Positions 8,152 to 16,995 of a DNA stretch of 56,337 bases are shown here, one piece after another. Under the pieces are notes generated by a model that worked only from the letters and a program-made list of their open reading frames with translations, searched no databases and was not told the DNA's origin. Within the stretch, counting starts at the first letter, position 1. Each line of letters starts with the position of its first letter. The stretch is taken from IMG/VR virus record IMGVR_UViG_3300033993_002821, positions 1-56,337 of that record; one strand, given 5' to 3'. The translations under genes were made by a program, and so were the position numbers. Origin of the DNA: a virus.

Positions 8152-8451
8152 ATGCCAGCCGTCGCGCGGATCGGGGACGCCTTTGCAACGGGGCACGGGT
8201 GCGACACGGCCAGCGTGATTGCGGGCGGGTCCGGCACGGTCTTTGCCAACGGGATTGCCGCCTCGCGGCTGGGCGATCCTGGCGCGGTTCATACCTATCC
8301 GGTCGGATCGGTCTGCGTGCCCCATACCGTTGCCATCAGCGGAGCGTCGGGCACCGTTTACGCCAATGGCATCCGCCTTGCGCGCGTGGGCGACGCGATA
8401 GACGCCGGAGCAATCACAGCGGGGTCCGGCACCGTGTTTGCAGGCGGCTGA
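8152..8451 (+). CDS. PAAR-domain spike tip protein
   Basis: 99 residues, almost entirely a PAAR repeat protein: starts MPAVARIGD, followed by GSGTVFANGI, AVHTYPVGS, GSGTVYANGIRLARVGD and a final GSGTVFAGG. His and Cys residues at GHGCDT and CVPHT are candidates for the metal-binding site. PAAR proteins cap the gpV spike and sharpen it. Directly downstream of the spike gene, as expected. Confidence 0.9.
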   Translation: MPAVARIGDAFATGHGCDTASVIAGGSGTVFANGIAASRLGDPGAVHTYPVGSVCVPHTVAISGASGTVYANGIRLARVGDAIDAGAITAGSGTVFAGG

Positions 8452-8481
8452 TGTCTGGCCCGCCAAATTGAGGAAATGACC

Positions 8482-8766
8482 ATGACGACCGAAAATGAGT
8501 TCCGGGCCTATCTTGTCACGGAAAAGGCGGGGCGCTTTGTCGCGGGCCGCAACAACGTCGGGGTGGGGTCCGTGCTGACCTTGACGGCGCAGGAAGCGGA
8601 AGACGAGATTTTGCTGGGCACAATCGTGCCTGCCGAGACGGTCGATCCGGAGTCGGCAGAGGCAGGGGACGGAGGCCAGCACTCCGGACCAGCGCCGGAC
8701 AGTCGGGAGCCGACCGAGGGACAACCCAGGAAACGGGCCAAGACGGCCCGGAAACCGGCTGAATAA
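8482..8766 (+). CDS. Small hypothetical protein in the baseplate operon
   Basis: 94 residues from ATG 8482, chosen over ATG 8476 because the purine run GAGGA (8470-8474) is 7 bases from 8482 but only one base from 8476. The N-terminal half is ordered (FRAYLVTEKAGRFVAGRNN..LTLTAQEAEDEILLGTI); the C-terminal half is charged and low-complexity, ending in a Lys/Arg-rich tail. Small proteins with this layout occur next to PAAR genes in related prophages. Function unknown. Confidence 0.5.
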   Translation: MTTENEFRAYLVTEKAGRFVAGRNNVGVGSVLTLTAQEAEDEILLGTIVPAETVDPESAEAGDGGQHSGPAPDSREPTEGQPRKRAKTARKPAE

Positions 8767-8807
8767 CCGGCATGACCGAATGTCCGCCCTGGAGTGGCGG
8801 GGAACGC

Positions 8808-8832
8808 GGAGCGCGGCCCTGTGGCCCGCTCC
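8808..8832 (+). other. Small hairpin in the gap before the gpW-like gene
   Basis: GGAGCG-c-GGCC, a 4-base loop, then GGCCCGCTCC can fold with one bulged base. The 92-base gap from 8767 to 8858 otherwise holds only a 21-codon frame that I do not accept as a gene. Confidence 0.3.
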
Positions 8833-8858
8833 GTTGATCTTTCGCGGGGGGCGAAACC

Positions 8859-9269
8859 ATGGCCGACCTTTCGGCAAGCCCGTCTGTGGGCATTGACGCC
8901 GACACCGGGCGTCGGATCGAGGGCTGGCCGCATGTCGCGCAAAGCCTGCGCGACATTTTCCTGACCGGCTTCGGCGAACGGCTGATGCGGGAATGGTACG
9001 GCAGCTTCGTTCTTGCGGCTCTGGGGCGCAACATCACCGCCGAGGAAATGCTGCCGGTCATCGCCTCGATCACCTCGGCCATCGAGCAATGGGAGCCGCG
9101 CTATGTGGTGACGGGCGTCGAGATTGGCGGCACGATCCGGGACGGACGTCTGTCGCTGACCCTGACGGGAGAGTACCGCCCGCGCGCGCTTCTGGGCGAC
9201 GCCTCGGGCGACGAAGAACGGCAGGTCGTTCTGGCGCTGTCGCAATCGGGCATTTCGATGGAAGGGTAA
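8859..9269 (+). CDS. Baseplate wedge protein, gpW / gp25 family
   Basis: 136 residues. Contains the gp25-like core: GWPHVAQSLRDIFLTGFGERLM near residue 22, then AALGRNITAEEMLPVIASITSAIEQWEPR and a beta C-terminus (LSLTLTGEYRPRA). gp25-like proteins link baseplate wedges to the first sheath ring and trigger contraction. Followed by gpJ and gpI homologues in the P2 order. Confidence 0.9.
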   Translation: MADLSASPSVGIDADTGRRIEGWPHVAQSLRDIFLTGFGERLMREWYGSFVLAALGRNITAEEMLPVIASITSAIEQWEPRYVVTGVEIGGTIRDGRLSLTLTGEYRPRALLGDASGDEERQVVLALSQSGISMEG

Positions 9270-9272
9270 GGC

Positions 9273-10157
9273 ATGAGCGGAAGCATCGATCTATCGGCGC
9301 TGCCGATCCCCGATGTGCTTGAGACTTTGTCTTACGAGCAGATCGTCGCGGATATGAAGGCGGCGGTGGCAGCGGCAATGCCGGAAATGGCCCCCGTTCT
9401 GGCGCTTGAGGCGGAACCGGCGGTCAAGGTGCTGCAGGTCTGCGCCTATTTCGTGATGCTGACCCGCGCCCGCGTGAACGACGCGGCGCGGGCCGTCATG
9501 CTGGCCCATGCGACCGGGGCCGACCTTGAAAACCTCGGGGCGCTGTTTGACGTGGTCCGCCTTGTGACGGACCCGGGCAACCCCTCTGCGGTGCCGCCGG
9601 TTGCCCCGACCTTCGAGACGGACACGGCGCTTCGCGCGCGAATCCAACTAGCGCTGGAAGGCTTCAGCACGGCGGGGCCGCGCGGGGCTTATCTGTTCCA
9701 TGCGCTGTCCGCAGATGGAGCGGTCCTGGACGCCGCGCCGTCCAGCCCGTCTCCGGGCGATGTCCTGGTGACGATCCTGTCAAGGGTCGGCAATGGGACG
9801 GCAAGTGCGGCCCTGCTGGCGGCAGTGACGGCGGCGCTGAATGCCGATGATGTCCGGCCGCTCTGCGACAACGTCGTGGTGCAGTCGGCAGGGATCGTCA
9901 CCTATAGCGTGACTGCGCAGCTTGAGTTCTTTGACGGGCCGGACCAGACGGTCATTCTGACAGAGGCGCGTGCTTTGCTGGACGAGTATATCGCAGACTG
10001 CCGCCGGATTGGTCGGGCGGTGCGGCGTTCCGGAATCCTCGGTGCGTTGCATCGCAAAGGTGTTTCGCAGGTCACGCTGTCTTCGCCCTCGGCGGACGTC
10101 GTGCCAACGGCGACACAGGCGGCCTATTGCACCGCCATCAGCGTGACGGCGGCCTGA
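9273..10157 (+). CDS. Baseplate assembly protein J
   Basis: 294 residues, normal for P2 gpJ (about 300). Begins with the typical LSALPIPDVLETLSYEQIV and continues with DAARAVMLAHATGADLENLG, the family's signature region near residue 75, and AGPRGAYLFHALSADG-like sequence. It is a wedge protein that, with W and I, forms the baseplate arms. Starts 4 bases after the W stop. Confidence 0.92.
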   Translation: MSGSIDLSALPIPDVLETLSYEQIVADMKAAVAAAMPEMAPVLALEAEPAVKVLQVCAYFVMLTRARVNDAARAVMLAHATGADLENLGALFDVVRLVTDPGNPSAVPPVAPTFETDTALRARIQLALEGFSTAGPRGAYLFHALSADGAVLDAAPSSPSPGDVLVTILSRVGNGTASAALLAAVTAALNADDVRPLCDNVVVQSAGIVTYSVTAQLEFFDGPDQTVILTEARALLDEYIADCRRIGRAVRRSGILGALHRKGVSQVTLSSPSADVVPTATQAAYCTAISVTAA

Positions 10158-10174
10158 CACCGGGGAACATCACA

Positions 10175-10744
10175 ATGCTTGAGGAAGATGGATACCTGCC
10201 CCCGGAAGCGGGGCGGGCGGAAAAGGCATTGGCGGCGGGTGTGGCGATTGTTGCACAGGTGCCGGTGCCGAACGCCACGCTGTGGAACCCTGCCACCTGC
10301 CCCGCCGCGCTGCTGCCCTGGCTGGCCTGGGCATTGTCGGTGGATGAATGGGACGGCACCTGGCCGGAAGAGCGGCAGCGCGCGGTGATCGCCGCCTCGG
10401 TCGCGGTGCACCGGCGCAAGGGCACGCGGGGCGCGGTGATCGCAGCGCTGGCGGCGGCGGGATACGGCACGGCCACGCTGATCGAGCGGTTCGGGCGCGA
10501 CTTTTACAGCGGCGGCAAGCTGCACAACGGCAGCATCGACCATGCCCCGGCGGATCACTGGGCTGAATACCGGGTGACACTGACGCGGCCCATCACCAAC
10601 GCGCAGGCCGACCGGGTGCGCAGCATCCTGGCCGCCGTGGCCCCGCTGCGGTCACGGCTGAAGCTGCTGAGCTACGTGGCGGTGGCGAACCTTTACGACG
10701 CCGGTATCCGGCATGACGGCACATTCAACCATGGGGCGGCCTGA
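10175..10744 (+). CDS. Tail protein I (baseplate)
   Basis: 189 residues from ATG 10175; an upstream TTG at 10127 lies inside gene J and is less likely. Family features: NATLWNPATCPAALLPWLAWALSVDEWDG, then RRKGTRGAVIAALAAAG, both typical of P2 gpI. It joins the wedge to the tail fibre. The downstream fibre gene begins at the stop (TGATG). Confidence 0.9.
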   Translation: MLEEDGYLPPEAGRAEKALAAGVAIVAQVPVPNATLWNPATCPAALLPWLAWALSVDEWDGTWPEERQRAVIAASVAVHRRKGTRGAVIAALAAAGYGTATLIERFGRDFYSGGKLHNGSIDHAPADHWAEYRVTLTRPITNAQADRVRSILAAVAPLRSRLKLLSYVAVANLYDAGIRHDGTFNHGAA

Positions 10745-11448
10745 TGGCAAACCTGACCGAAAACCCGGCCGTCTTTGAAAGCGGCATCTACCAGATTGAA
10801 ACCACCGACCCGGTGCTGGGCGGCGTGCCGAACGTTGCCACGGGCGCGGGCATGTCGAACATCCCGCACCTGCAACTGGCCAACCGCACGGCCTTTCTGA
10901 AAAAGGTCATCGACGACACCGGGCTGGGCGCTGCGGCGGTGCCGCTGGTGACGCTGAACTCTGCCGCCGCGCGGCTGACGGGCAGCTATCGCTTTGCCTC
11001 GGGCGATGCGAACACGCCCGCGTCGGGCGTGGCGGGCACGGTCGAGGTGATTGCCGCCAGCGCCAGCGCGGTGAACCAGACGGCGATGGACAGCGCGTCG
11101 TCCCGCATGTTCACGCGGTTCTGGAACGGCACGGTCTGGTCGGCGTGGTCGGAAATCTGGCGCACCACGGGGGCGGCGGAAAGCCTGTCCACAATCGGGT
11201 GGCAACGCCTGCCGAGCGGGCTGATCCTGCAATGGGGCACGGCCACAAACTCTGTGACGCCTGGCAATCCGACCACCGTGGCTTTCCCGATAGCTTTCCC
11301 AAACAACGTTTTCGCCGTCGTGCCCGTGCCGATCACGACCAACACCAGCGGCGTCTCGGCGTGGAGCAGCAGCATCGCGACCGGCTCATTCACGATGCGA
11401 GCCTCGCTCGCAAGCCTTGGCGTGCAGTACATCGCAATAGGAAACTGA
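10744..11448 (+). CDS. Tail fibre protein with gp53-like C-terminal domain
   Basis: 234 residues, short for a fibre. The N-terminus (NPAVFESGIYQIETTDPVLGG) contains a conserved fibre-attachment pattern; the middle has FWNGTVWSAWSEIWRT, common in tail-fibre repeats; the C-terminus (GWQRLPSGLILQWGTA, then TVAFPIAFPNNVFAV) is the receptor-binding domain found at the end of many short fibres. It probably determines host range together with the adjacent chaperone. Confidence 0.85.
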   Translation: MANLTENPAVFESGIYQIETTDPVLGGVPNVATGAGMSNIPHLQLANRTAFLKKVIDDTGLGAAAVPLVTLNSAAARLTGSYRFASGDANTPASGVAGTVEVIAASASAVNQTAMDSASSRMFTRFWNGTVWSAWSEIWRTTGAAESLSTIGWQRLPSGLILQWGTATNSVTPGNPTTVAFPIAFPNNVFAVVPVPITTNTSGVSAWSSSIATGSFTMRASLASLGVQYIAIGN

Positions 11449-11449
11449 C

Positions 11450-11905
11450 ATGAGCACCCTCTTTTCCCCATCAACCGGATGGATCTACTCGACGGAGCTT
11501 CACGGCGGCGCAATCCCCGCCGACGCCGTGCCAGTCAGCGCCGAGGATTACGCGGCGCTGTTCGAAGGCCAATCGCAAGGCGCGCAGATCGTGCCCGGCC
11601 CCGGCGGTGCGCCGACCCTGCTTTGGCCCACCCCGCCCACGGCGGCGGAGCTGCTGGCGGCATGGCGCGCGGCCACGAAAGTTTCGGCCTTCCAGGCCAA
11701 GGGCGCCCTGCTGAACCGGGGCCTGCTGGATGAGGCCACCGCCGCCGCCACGGCGGCGGGCGGGCTGACCCTGCTGGCCTGGCAGACCGCCACCGAATAC
11801 GCCCGCCTGTCCCCCGCCATCGTCGCCCTGGCCCCGGCCATCGGCATCACGGACGCAGCTGATCTCGACGATCTGTTCCGCGAAGCCGCCCTCATTTCCG
11901 CCTGA
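11450..11905 (+). CDS. Tail fibre assembly chaperone, Tfa-like
   Basis: 151 residues, starting next to the fibre stop. It has the Tfa layout: an N-terminal domain ([20 protein letters not shown]), a linker with [13 protein letters not shown], and an Ala-rich helical C-terminal domain. Tfa proteins trimerise the fibre and may stay bound to it. Confidence 0.75.
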   Translation: MSTLFSPSTGWIYSTELHGGAIPADAVPVSAEDYAALFEGQSQGAQIVPGPGGAPTLLWPTPPTAAELLAAWRAATKVSAFQAKGALLNRGLLDEATAAATAAGGLTLLAWQTATEYARLSPAIVALAPAIGITDAADLDDLFREAALISA

Positions 11906-11975
11906 AATCGACGCAGGCGCGTTTCCGATAAGCGGACCCGCGCCGCCCCATCCGTTAAGCATAGGAGACCCGGCA

Positions 11976-13667
11976 ATGGCCGATCCAGTCTTTGGACTAT
12001 CCATCACGCGCGTCGATAATGAGCCGCGCTCTCCCGTCTGGTCCGACCTGTCGGTCCTTGGCATCATCGGCACGGCTCCGGCGGCGGATGCGCTGCTGTT
12101 TCCGCTGAACACGCCTGTCATGCTGTTTTCGGACGATGCGGCAATGCTGACCGCGCTGGGTGAGACCGGCACCCTGAGCGACGCGATCCGGCTGGTGAAC
12201 GCCCAGCTTGGAGAGTTCCAGGCCTCGGCCCGCGTCATTGTCGTGCGCGTGGCCGAAGGCGTGGACGCCAACGCGACCATCGCCAATATCGTCGGCAACG
12301 GCACGACCACCGGCCTTGCCGCCTTCCTAGACGCGGGCGAGTTGCTGGGCTACACGCCGCGCCTGCTGGCCGCCCCCGGCTTCACCTCGCAGACGCTGAC
12401 CGGTGTCGGCCCCATCACCGTCACGACGCCCGGCACCGGCTATACCAGCGCCCCCACCGTGACCTTGACCGGCGGCGGCGGCACCGGGGCTGCGGCGACG
12501 GCGACCGTCACGAATGGCGTGAGCGCCATCGCCGTCACGGCGGCGGGCACGGGATACACCACCGCGCCGACGGTCACGCTGTCGGCCCCTCAGACCCCAG
12601 GCGGCACGCAGGCCACGGCCACGGCCACGGTTTCGGGCGGCATCATCACCGGCTACACGATCACCAATCCGGGCAGCGGCTATACCTCTGCACCGACCGT
12701 CACCCTGTCGGGACCCGGCTCGGGCGGGGTCGGCACCGCATCGATCACGGGCCGCGTGTCGGCCATCACCGTGACCGCGCCGGGGTCGGGCTATACCTCG
12801 GCACCCACGGTCGGCTTTACCGGCGGCGCGGGCACGGGGGCGGCGGCTACCGCCACCACGGCCCTGCTGGCAAACGGGGTCTGTGCGGCCCTTCCGGCGA
12901 TCTGTTCGGCGCTTCTGGCCCATGCCGTTGTTGACGGCCCTGCCACCACGATGGCCGCCGCCCAGGCATGGCGCGGCACGCTTGCCTCGACCCGCGTCAT
13001 CGCCATCGACCCTGCGGTCAAGGTGCTTGAGGGGACGACGGTTGTGACGCAGCCCATGTCGCCCGCGATCCTTGGAATCGCGGTACGGCGCGATCACGAA
13101 AAGGGCGGGTTGCCGTTCCATTCCTGGGCGAACCAGCCGGTCTATGGCATCGTCGGGCCGTCGCGCCCGATCCGGTTCTCGCTGCTGGACGGCAACACCG
13201 AAGGCCAAAGCCTGCTGGCCGCCAATGTCGGTATCCTGATCCGGTCCGAGCGCGGGTCGGACGGCAGCCTGACGGACGGCGGGTTCACCTTCATCGGCAC
13301 CGACAACGCGGGCACGGATGACCTCTGGCGCTTCTACAACGTCACGCGCGGGCGCGATTTCATCCACCTTGCGCTGATCAAGACGCTTCGCTTCTACCTC
13401 GGGCGCTACAACATCACGAAGCAGACGGTCCAGGCCGTGCTGAACACGATGGAGACCATCCTGCGCGACCTGAAGGCGTCGGGGGCCATTCTTGGGTACA
13501 AGGTGGAATTCCGCGCCGACACGAATAGCCCTGAGAACATCCGGGCCGGGCGGATCGTGGTCAGCTTTGAGGCCGAAGAGGCCCCGGTGCTGCGCCACAT
13601 CGGAATCCAGAGCGCGCGCAGCCGCACGGCGGTCGATGCGCTGATCTCCGAACTGGCTGCGGCCTGA
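11976..13667 (+). CDS. Contractile tail sheath protein (gpFI family) with inserted repeat domain
   Basis: 563 residues, clearly longer than the P2 sheath (396). The start ([19 protein letters not shown]) and the C-terminal half ([54 protein letters not shown]) are typical sheath. After the family's APGFTSQ motif, residues about 142-296 are replaced by four copies of a 35-40 residue beta repeat, after which the sheath sequence resumes. The sheath surrounds the tail tube and contracts on infection. A hairpin and the tube gene follow. Confidence 0.92.
   Translation: MADPVFGLSITRVDNEPRSPVWSDLSVLGIIGTAPAADALLFPLNTPVMLFSDDAAMLTALGETGTLSDAIRLVNAQLGEFQASARVIVVRVAEGVDANATIANIVGNGTTTGLAAFLDAGELLGYTPRLLAAPGFTSQTLTGVGPITVTTPGTGYTSAPTVTLTGGGGTGAAATATVTNGVSAIAVTAAGTGYTTAPTVTLSAPQTPGGTQATATATVSGGIITGYTITNPGSGYTSAPTVTLSGPGSGGVGTASITGRVSAITVTAPGSGYTSAPTVGFTGGAGTGAAATATTALLANGVCAALPAICSALLAHAVVDGPATTMAAAQAWRGTLASTRVIAIDPAVKVLEGTTVVTQPMSPAILGIAVRRDHEKGGLPFHSWANQPVYGIVGPSRPIRFSLLDGNTEGQSLLAANVGILIRSERGSDGSLTDGGFTFIGTDNAGTDDLWRFYNVTRGRDFIHLALIKTLRFYLGRYNITKQTVQAVLNTMETILRDLKASGAILGYKVEFRADTNSPENIRAGRIVVSFEAEEAPVLRHIGIQSARSRTAVDALISELAAA
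12399..12863 (+). repeat. Four-copy beta repeat inserted in the sheath
   Basis: Four imperfect copies carry the core [14 protein letters not shown] followed by a Gly/Ala/Thr-rich linker: [40 protein letters not shown]. They lie between APGFTSQ and [15 protein letters not shown], in the outward-facing part of sheath proteins as known from other phages. Confidence 0.85.
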
Positions 13668-13673
13668 CGACGG

Positions 13674-13698
13674 GCCGGGCGGCAGCACGCCGCCCGGC
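13674..13698 (+). terminator. Perfect 10-bp hairpin after the sheath gene
   Basis: GCCGGGCGGC (13674-13683), loop AGCAC, then the exact complement (13689-13698). There is no T-run after it. Its place mirrors the hairpin after the capsid gene. It probably acts as a processing or stability element between sheath and tube messages. Confidence 0.5.
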
Positions 13699-13743
13699 TC
13701 GCCTTCCCTCACCATTCCCCCATCCCTCGCAGGAGACACGACC

Positions 13744-14259
13744 ATGCTGATCATGGAGGCCGCCAACCTGTTCTGCGGCGACGACGACCCGACCGCGTCG
13801 AAGCACCTTACCCTGTCCGAACTCGCCCTGCCGGTGCTGCAGGAAATGTTCGCCGACCATCACGCGGGCGGGTCGCGCGTGCAGATCGAAATCCCCGTCG
13901 GCGTCCAGAAGCTGGAACCGACCTTCAAGCTGGTCGGCAACGATCCGGCGCTTCTGTCGATGTTCGGGCTTGGGTCGTCGGCAACCAAGAAGTTCACCGC
14001 CTATGGCGTTCTGCGCGACAAGCGGACGGGCGTGGCCCAGCAGGCCAAGGCCATCATGGAAGGCCGGCTCGGCAAGATCGAGGCCGAAACCTTCAAGCGC
14101 GGCGAGTTGCAGCACCACGACTATGCCATCAACGCTGTGGTTCACTATGAGCTGTGGATCAACAATGCCGAGAAGGTCTTCTGGGACTTCTTCTCTGCTG
14201 ACTGGCGGATCGACGGCGTGGCGCAGAACGCCGAAGAGCGCAGCCTGCTGAACATCTGA
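13744..14259 (+). CDS. Tail tube protein, gpFII family
   Basis: 171 residues, the usual length (P2 gpFII 172). Typical features: LIMEAANLFCGDD, SKHLTLSELALPVLQEM, GGSRVQIEIPVGVQKLEPTF and FTAYGVLRDKRTGVAQQAKA. It forms the inner tail tube. Position between sheath and tail chaperone genes is as in P2. Confidence 0.92.
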   Translation: MLIMEAANLFCGDDDPTASKHLTLSELALPVLQEMFADHHAGGSRVQIEIPVGVQKLEPTFKLVGNDPALLSMFGLGSSATKKFTAYGVLRDKRTGVAQQAKAIMEGRLGKIEAETFKRGELQHHDYAINAVVHYELWINNAEKVFWDFFSADWRIDGVAQNAEERSLLNI

Positions 14260-14270
14260 CAGGGCAGATC

Positions 14271-14612
14271 ATGATTGAAACAAACCGGCAGTTTCCGCTG
14301 GCCTTCCCTGTCGAGGTGGATGGCACGCGGTACGAAACCGTGACGCTGCACCGGGCGCGGGCGCGCGATCTGCGCGACATTGCCGTCCTTCGACGGTCTC
14401 TTGGCGAGGTTGAACAGGACGGCTTCGACCTGATGATCCAGACGCTGGCGGTTCTTGCACGCGTACCGGCGGCGGTGATCGAGGAAATGGACGGTCAGGA
14501 CTTCAACGACCTTTCCGAGGTCGTTGAGGATTTTTTGCCCGGCTCGGGTTCGATATCGACGACGACCCCGGGCGCTGGCGAAGCATCGTCGCCGACTGCG
14601 CCTTCTTCCTAA
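14271..14612 (+). CDS. Tail assembly chaperone E (zero-frame product)
   Basis: 113 residues. Starts with RQFPLAFPVEVDGTRYETVTLHRARARDLRD, the gpE/gp41-type chaperone domain seen between tube and tape-measure genes. The zero-frame C-terminus after residue 89 (PGSGSISTTTPGAG...) is low-complexity. The -1 frame at the same place is clearly conserved, so most of the meaningful tail is reached by frameshifting at 14531-14537. Confidence 0.82.
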   Translation: MIETNRQFPLAFPVEVDGTRYETVTLHRARARDLRDIAVLRRSLGEVEQDGFDLMIQTLAVLARVPAAVIEEMDGQDFNDLSEVVEDFLPGSGSISTTTPGAGEASSPTAPSS

Positions 14613-14710
14613 GTACGCCGATCACGGCATTCGATGACATGCCGTGGTCGGACGTCCTTGCATGGCATCAGGAGGCCATACGGCTGAACAACGCCAGAGC
14701 GCAAAGGTAA
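14271..14710 (+). CDS. E-E' fusion chaperone made by -1 ribosomal frameshift
   Basis: Join of 14271-14537 and 14537-14710. At GAT TTT TTG a -1 slip changes the frame; the new frame stays open for 57 codons and stops at TAA 14708-14710, 7 bases before the tape-measure ATG. The extension starts ARLGFDIDDDPGRW and contains FLSTPITAFDDMPWSDVL followed by AWHQEAIRLNN. This matches the known P2 gpE' pattern (a short helical segment with PW/PL-SEL and a W-H/R-x-x-A-x-x-L helix). Both products are expected to chaperone the tape measure during tail initiation. Confidence 0.87.
14531..14537 (+). promoter_or_regulatory. T TTT TTG slippery heptamer for -1 frameshifting
   Basis: The heptamer is phased X-XXY-YYZ relative to the E frame (GAT at 14529, TTT at 14532, TTG at 14535). 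It is the same sequence as the slippery site known for P2 E/E'. GC-rich sequence immediately follows. Confidence 0.88.
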
Positions 14711-14717
14711 GACAGAG

Positions 14718-16991
14718 ATGGCGATCCGGTCCTCAAGCATCATCGTTGAACTCCTGGACCGGGTGAGCGGCCCGGCCCGCCGCGCGGCAACGAGCCTGCG
14801 CGGGCTTGGCAAGAGCGCGCGCGACCTGCCCTCTGCGGTGAACGTTGGAACCCGCCTGGACGCCGCCATGGCGCGCAACGCGGCGGCGATGGGCCGTGCC
14901 CGGCTGGGCGTTGTGGACGCGGTTGCGACCTACTATGCGCTGGACGCGGCGATTGGCGCGCCAATCCGCACCGCCGCTGCCTTTGAGACGCAGCTGGAAG
15001 ACATCGGGCAGAAAGCCGGGATTCCGGTTGAGCAGTTTGCCGCGCTGGGCCGCCGAATCCAGCAGGTCGGGCGGGATACCAACCAAGCCTCGTCGCAAAT
15101 CGCCTCTGCCGTCGATGCTATGGCCTCGCGCGGGGCCGACATCGACACAGCGCTTACGGTTGCCAACCCCATCGGGAAAGCCGCCACGGCCTATCGGGCC
15201 AGCACCGAGGATATGGCCGCCGCCGCATGGTCTGCGGTCGATAACCTCAAGGTGCCCGCTGATCAGGTCGGCCGGGCTATCGACATGATGGCATTGACCG
15301 GCAAGGAAGGTGCCTTTGAACTGCGGGACATGGCGCAGTATTTCCCCGCGCTGGGCGCGGCCTATCAGGGGCTGGGCCAGAGCGGCGTAGAAGCCGTTGG
15401 CGACCTTGCCGCTGCGCTGCAGGTGGTGCGCAAGGGCACGGGCGACAGCGCCAGCGCGGCGACCAATCTGCAGAACGTCCTTCAGAAGATGAGGTCGCCC
15501 ACGACCGTCCGGGCCTTCAAGCGCATGGGCGTGTCCTTGGAGCAGGAACTGGCGGGCGCGGCAAAGCGCGGCCTTACCCCTATCGAGGCGATTGCCGACG
15601 TGACGGCAAAGACCTTGGACGGCGATCTGTCGAAGCTGGGCTACCTGTTCGAAGATGCACAGGTCCAGGCCGGGATGCGGTCGCTTATCCAAGGGATGGA
15701 CGAATACCAGCGCATCCGCGACAAGGCGTTCCGTTCAAAGGGCGTCGTTGACGCCGATTACAACCGCCGCATCGAGACCGCCAATGGGGCGATGGAGCGC
15801 TGGGCCGCGACGACAGAGCGGTTCCAGATCAGCATCGCGGCGGCGCTTCTTCCCGCGCTGTCCGACGTTCTGGATACGGTGACGCCGATGATCGACAAGA
15901 TCGGTGAGCTTGCGCAGGCGCATCCCGACCTTACCGAGAAGGCCCTGCTTGCCGCCGGGGCGCTTGTGTCGCTGAAGGTGGCGGCGGCGGGGCTCAGTTT
16001 CTTCAGTCTGCTGGGGAAAGGCGGGGCGCTGTCCATGCTGGCTGCGGGATTGAAGGGGGTTGGGGTTGCCGCTGCCGCGTCGGCAACCGTGGTAGAGACA
16101 TCTGCCGCGCGGATGAAGCGTGCCTTCGGTGTCGGGGGTCTGGGGCGGATGGCCCTGAAGGGCACCGCCATTGGAAGCGCCGTGTATCTGGGCCTTAGCC
16201 CCAAGCCCGCCAACGTCGGGCCGAACGGCGAAACCGAAGACCAGATGCTCGACAAAAGTACGGCTGTCATGGCCGCTCTTTCAGACGCGGAGCGGAAGGC
16301 GCTGCACGACGCGGAACAGGCCCGCGCGATGGCGGGTATCTCTGTTCCTTTGGTCGCGACTGACCGGCGCATTGCGAACCTGAAAGAAGACGCAGCTGCG
16401 CTGCGCGAGTACATCGCCGAAATCCAGGCCGAGATTGACAACGTCGGCATCGGGCCTTTGACCGACCAGCTGACCGCCCCGATGCGCCAAAGGCTGGACG
16501 CCGAACAGGCCAAACTTGACGCGGTGACGGCGGAACTGCAGGCGGTGCAGGCGGAGGTCGAGACGACCGGCTCGGCGATCAGCGGTCTGGCCGGGATCAA
16601 CCCCGCCATCCGGATTGACATGACCGCCCTGGACGCGGCGCTTCGGAAGGTTGTTCAAATCCGCGCCGGGCTGGGCGGGTTGGGCGGCACGCCGCCGTCG
16701 GACGGGACGAATGTGCCGGCGGGAGCGCGCGCCAAGGGCGGCCCGGTTTCGCCGGGCCGGACCTACCTGGTAGGCGAGAGGGGCCCGGAGCCGTTCACGC
16801 CTACGCGGTCGGGCTATGTGCATCCGGCGGGTGCGGGTCGCGGGTCAACGCCGGTGACCGTTGCCCCGGTCTTTTACATCACCGGAGGGTCCGGCGCGTC
16901 CGCCGAGACAATTGCGGACGAGGTGATGCGCCGAATGGAAAAGTCGGTTGCCGCCGGAATGCGCGGGGCAATGGCGGATGTAGGAGGCTAA
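14718..16991 (+). CDS. Tail tape measure protein
   Basis: 757 residues. Starts MAIRSSSIIVELLDRVSGPA, usual for P2 gpT-like proteins. The N-terminal third has the TP901-type core (DIGQKAGIPVEQFAALGRRI, ASRGADIDTALTVANPIGKA, EGAFELRDMAQYFPALGAAY). A hydrophobic block near residues 412-460 may enter the host membrane. A long coiled coil follows (REYIAEIQAEIDNV, MRQRLDAEQAKLDAVTAELQ). The C-terminus has KGGPVSPGRTYLVGERGPEPF, typical of tape measures. Its length sets tail length. Confidence 0.93.
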   Translation: MAIRSSSIIVELLDRVSGPARRAATSLRGLGKSARDLPSAVNVGTRLDAAMARNAAAMGRARLGVVDAVATYYALDAAIGAPIRTAAAFETQLEDIGQKAGIPVEQFAALGRRIQQVGRDTNQASSQIASAVDAMASRGADIDTALTVANPIGKAATAYRASTEDMAAAAWSAVDNLKVPADQVGRAIDMMALTGKEGAFELRDMAQYFPALGAAYQGLGQSGVEAVGDLAAALQVVRKGTGDSASAATNLQNVLQKMRSPTTVRAFKRMGVSLEQELAGAAKRGLTPIEAIADVTAKTLDGDLSKLGYLFEDAQVQAGMRSLIQGMDEYQRIRDKAFRSKGVVDADYNRRIETANGAMERWAATTERFQISIAAALLPALSDVLDTVTPMIDKIGELAQAHPDLTEKALLAAGALVSLKVAAAGLSFFSLLGKGGALSMLAAGLKGVGVAAAASATVVETSAARMKRAFGVGGLGRMALKGTAIGSAVYLGLSPKPANVGPNGETEDQMLDKSTAVMAALSDAERKALHDAEQARAMAGISVPLVATDRRIANLKEDAAALREYIAEIQAEIDNVGIGPLTDQLTAPMRQRLDAEQAKLDAVTAELQAVQAEVETTGSAISGLAGINPAIRIDMTALDAALRKVVQIRAGLGGLGGTPPSDGTNVPAGARAKGGPVSPGRTYLVGERGPEPFTPTRSGYVHPAGAGRGSTPVTVAPVFYITGGSGASAETIADEVMRRMEKSVAAGMRGAMADVGG

Positions 16992-16995
16992 GGCC

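Noticed and set aside
8772-8837. 21-codon frame in the gap after 8766
   Set aside because: No ribosome site and it covers a hairpin; too short to support.
6481-8877. 798-codon minus-strand frame opposite neck and baseplate genes
   Set aside because: It lies opposite clear baseplate genes (V, PAAR), is Arg/Gly/His-rich and has no recognisable domain; a high-G+C shadow.
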